This document shows, piece after piece, positions 6,425 through 7,049 of a stretch of DNA of 7,049 bases. Both the position numbers and the translations under genes were made by a program. How positions within the stretch are numbered: the stretch's first letter is position 1; every line of letters starts with the position of its first letter. The notes under the pieces were generated by a model. The model made no database searches and was not told the DNA's origin. It saw nothing but the letters and a program-made list of their open reading frames with translations. Origin of the DNA: Caldiserica bacterium UBA646 (GTDB lineage Bacteria > Caldisericota > Caldisericia > Caldisericales > Caldisericaceae); the NCBI GenBank assembly GCA_002299965.1, contig DBOM01000025.1, positions 1 to 7,049 on the forward strand. The letters are read 5' to 3'.

Positions 6425-6491
6425 TCTTCTTTTTATTTTACTGCCTTTACAAAATATTTCCAAACTTATTTTGGAGGTTTCTGATAATTTT
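6425..6491 (-). repeat. Leader cassette copy C, upstream of the AlbA_2 ATPase gene
   Basis: The part 6425-6464 is a 40-bp exact match to copy B. The rest, to about 6491, matches copy A (AAATTATCAGAA, then CTCC, then AAGTTTGGAAATATT). Its gene-proximal end overlaps the GAGGGTG ribosome site. Relative to copy A it has an inserted T (ATATTTTG against ATATTGG), which breaks the small frame seen there. Further upstream, TATATTCAAATGTT...AACAAAGG resembles TATATTCACTTGTT...AACAAGGA in front of chrB, so similarity with copy A may extend over 130 nt or more. Confidence 0.8.
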
Positions 6492-6535
6492 TTGATTTTC
6501 ACTCTCGACTGCTTTCCTGAGGATTTCTTTTGCCT

Positions 6536-6563
6536 TTGTTGAAACCGAACATTTGAATATAAT
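6536..6563 (+). promoter_or_regulatory. Possible sigma-70/sigma-A promoter for the methyltransferase
   Basis: A perfect TATAAT at 6558-6563 is preceded, after 16 bp, by a weak TTGTTG (6536-6541). Transcription would start about 40 nt before the ATG at 6609. A TTGAAA at 6539 is better in sequence but only 13 bp away, too close. The complementary strand here also carries A/T-rich sequence shared with the chrB upstream region, so the element may serve the minus-strand gene instead. Confidence 0.35.
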
Positions 6564-6608
6564 AAATGACCAAAAGATTTGTACTGCAAATAAAAAGGGA
6601 GGAAAGAT

Positions 6609-7049
6609 ATGGAACCTATAGATTGTGAAGATATTTATAATGACGGTGAGCATTATGATCTGCAAAACAGAAACTTTACAGAAGATATCCCGTTTTACTT
6701 AAAACAAATTAAAAAATACGGCGAACCGGTTCTTGAAATAGCATGTGGAACAGGCCGCATCACTATCCCCGTAGCAGAACAAGGAATACAGATTACCGGC
6801 CTGGATATATCAGAGCCCATGCTCGCCTTCGCTAAAAAGAAAGCAGCATCAAAAGATGTTCATATTGAGTGGGTTCGAGAAGATTGCCGTAATTTTAACT
6901 TAGATAAAAAGTTTGCGCTTATTCTTTTGCCGTTCAATTCAATAGCGCATCTTCACAGTTTAGAGAGCATAGAATCTTGCTTTTCCAGTGTAAAAGAACA
7001 TTTAAAAGACAGCGGCAGATTTATCATCGATATTTTTAATCCTCGCCTC
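6609..7049 (+). CDS. Class I SAM-dependent methyltransferase, N-terminal part (runs off the right edge)
   Basis: ATG at 6609 has GGGAGG 6 nt upstream, and the frame stays open for 147 codons to the window edge. The Rossmann-fold motifs of class I methyltransferases are clear. Motif I is VLEIACGTGRITIPVAEQG, the SAM-binding glycine loop. GLDISEPML follows, with the acidic residue that holds the ribose, then ...VREDCRNFNL near the adenine and FALILLPFNSIAHL as motif II / post-motif. DSGRFIIDIFNP near the edge is the start of motif III. It belongs with the small-molecule methyltransferases (Methyltransf_25/11-like); the acceptor cannot be predicted because the C-terminal half is missing. It is transcribed divergently from the AlbA_2 ATPase gene across a 193-bp gap and is the only plus-strand gene here. 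Confidence 0.9.
   Translation, partial: MEPIDCEDIYNDGEHYDLQNRNFTEDIPFYLKQIKKYGEPVLEIACGTGRITIPVAEQGIQITGLDISEPMLAFAKKKAASKDVHIEWVREDCRNFNLDKKFALILLPFNSIAHLHSLESIESCFSSVKEHLKDSGRFIIDIFNPRL

Noticed and set aside
6416..6589. 58-residue N-terminal extension of the AlbA_2 ATPase frame
   Set aside because: It lacks a ribosome site, is lysine-rich, and is the shared leader repeat read in frame. The ATG at 6415 has a good GAGGGTG and begins right at the conserved domain.
6447..6665. 72-codon minus-strand ORF overlapping the methyltransferase start
   Set aside because: It lies antisense to the methyltransferase 5' end and its ribosome site, its tail is the leader repeat, and no domain or start signal is visible.

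Overview
This 7.05-kb, AT-rich bacterial window is dominated by a long run of minus-strand genes (about 1-6415), with one plus-strand gene starting near the right edge (6609) and running off it. Shine-Dalgarno sequences are strong and purine-rich, intergenic gaps are short, and one gene encodes a copper-amine-oxidase-like 'stalk' domain. Together these suggest a low-GC anaerobic Firmicute (Clostridia-like) or a similar thermophilic anaerobe. That placement is inference: there is no rRNA or other phylogenetic marker here.

Left block (1-2163, minus): in transcription order it holds a 38-codon small ORF (2163-2047), a stand-alone ChrB C-terminal-domain protein (2050-1622), an MFS transporter (1619-405), and the first 105 codons of a GNAT acetyltransferase (316 to the left edge). 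The small ORF overlaps chrB by ATGA, and the MFS gene starts 2 nt after chrB, so these are probably one operon. The chromate-resistance-type protein with an efflux-type permease suggests oxyanion or toxic-solute resistance, but the substrate cannot be read from sequence.

Middle block (2304-3838, minus): a membrane-anchored, extracytoplasmic tandem-HKD phospholipase D-like protein. Its natural C-terminus, a complete stalk domain, lies in another frame immediately downstream. One missing base at about 2700-2701 separates the two parts. The gene ends at a strong intrinsic terminator built on a perfect 26-bp palindrome (2309-2334).

Right block (3956-6415, minus): a PIN-like nuclease with a large helical insertion, preceded by an AlbA_2 (Schlafen-type) / GHKL-like ATPase / winged-helix protein. 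This pair could act in RNA-level regulation, toxin-antitoxin or phage-defence biology, but that is inference. The plus-strand gene at 6609 is a class I SAM methyltransferase, truncated by the window.

The most unusual structural feature is a shared leader cassette placed directly in front of three otherwise unrelated minus-strand genes (chrB, PIN and the AlbA_2 ATPase). Two copies share 40 identical bases, and the third is diverged but collinear. In the chrB copy the cassette is an intact small ORF whose stop codon overlaps the next start; in the others it looks frameshifted. It could be a family of decaying coupled micro-genes or a dispersed 5' regulatory leader.
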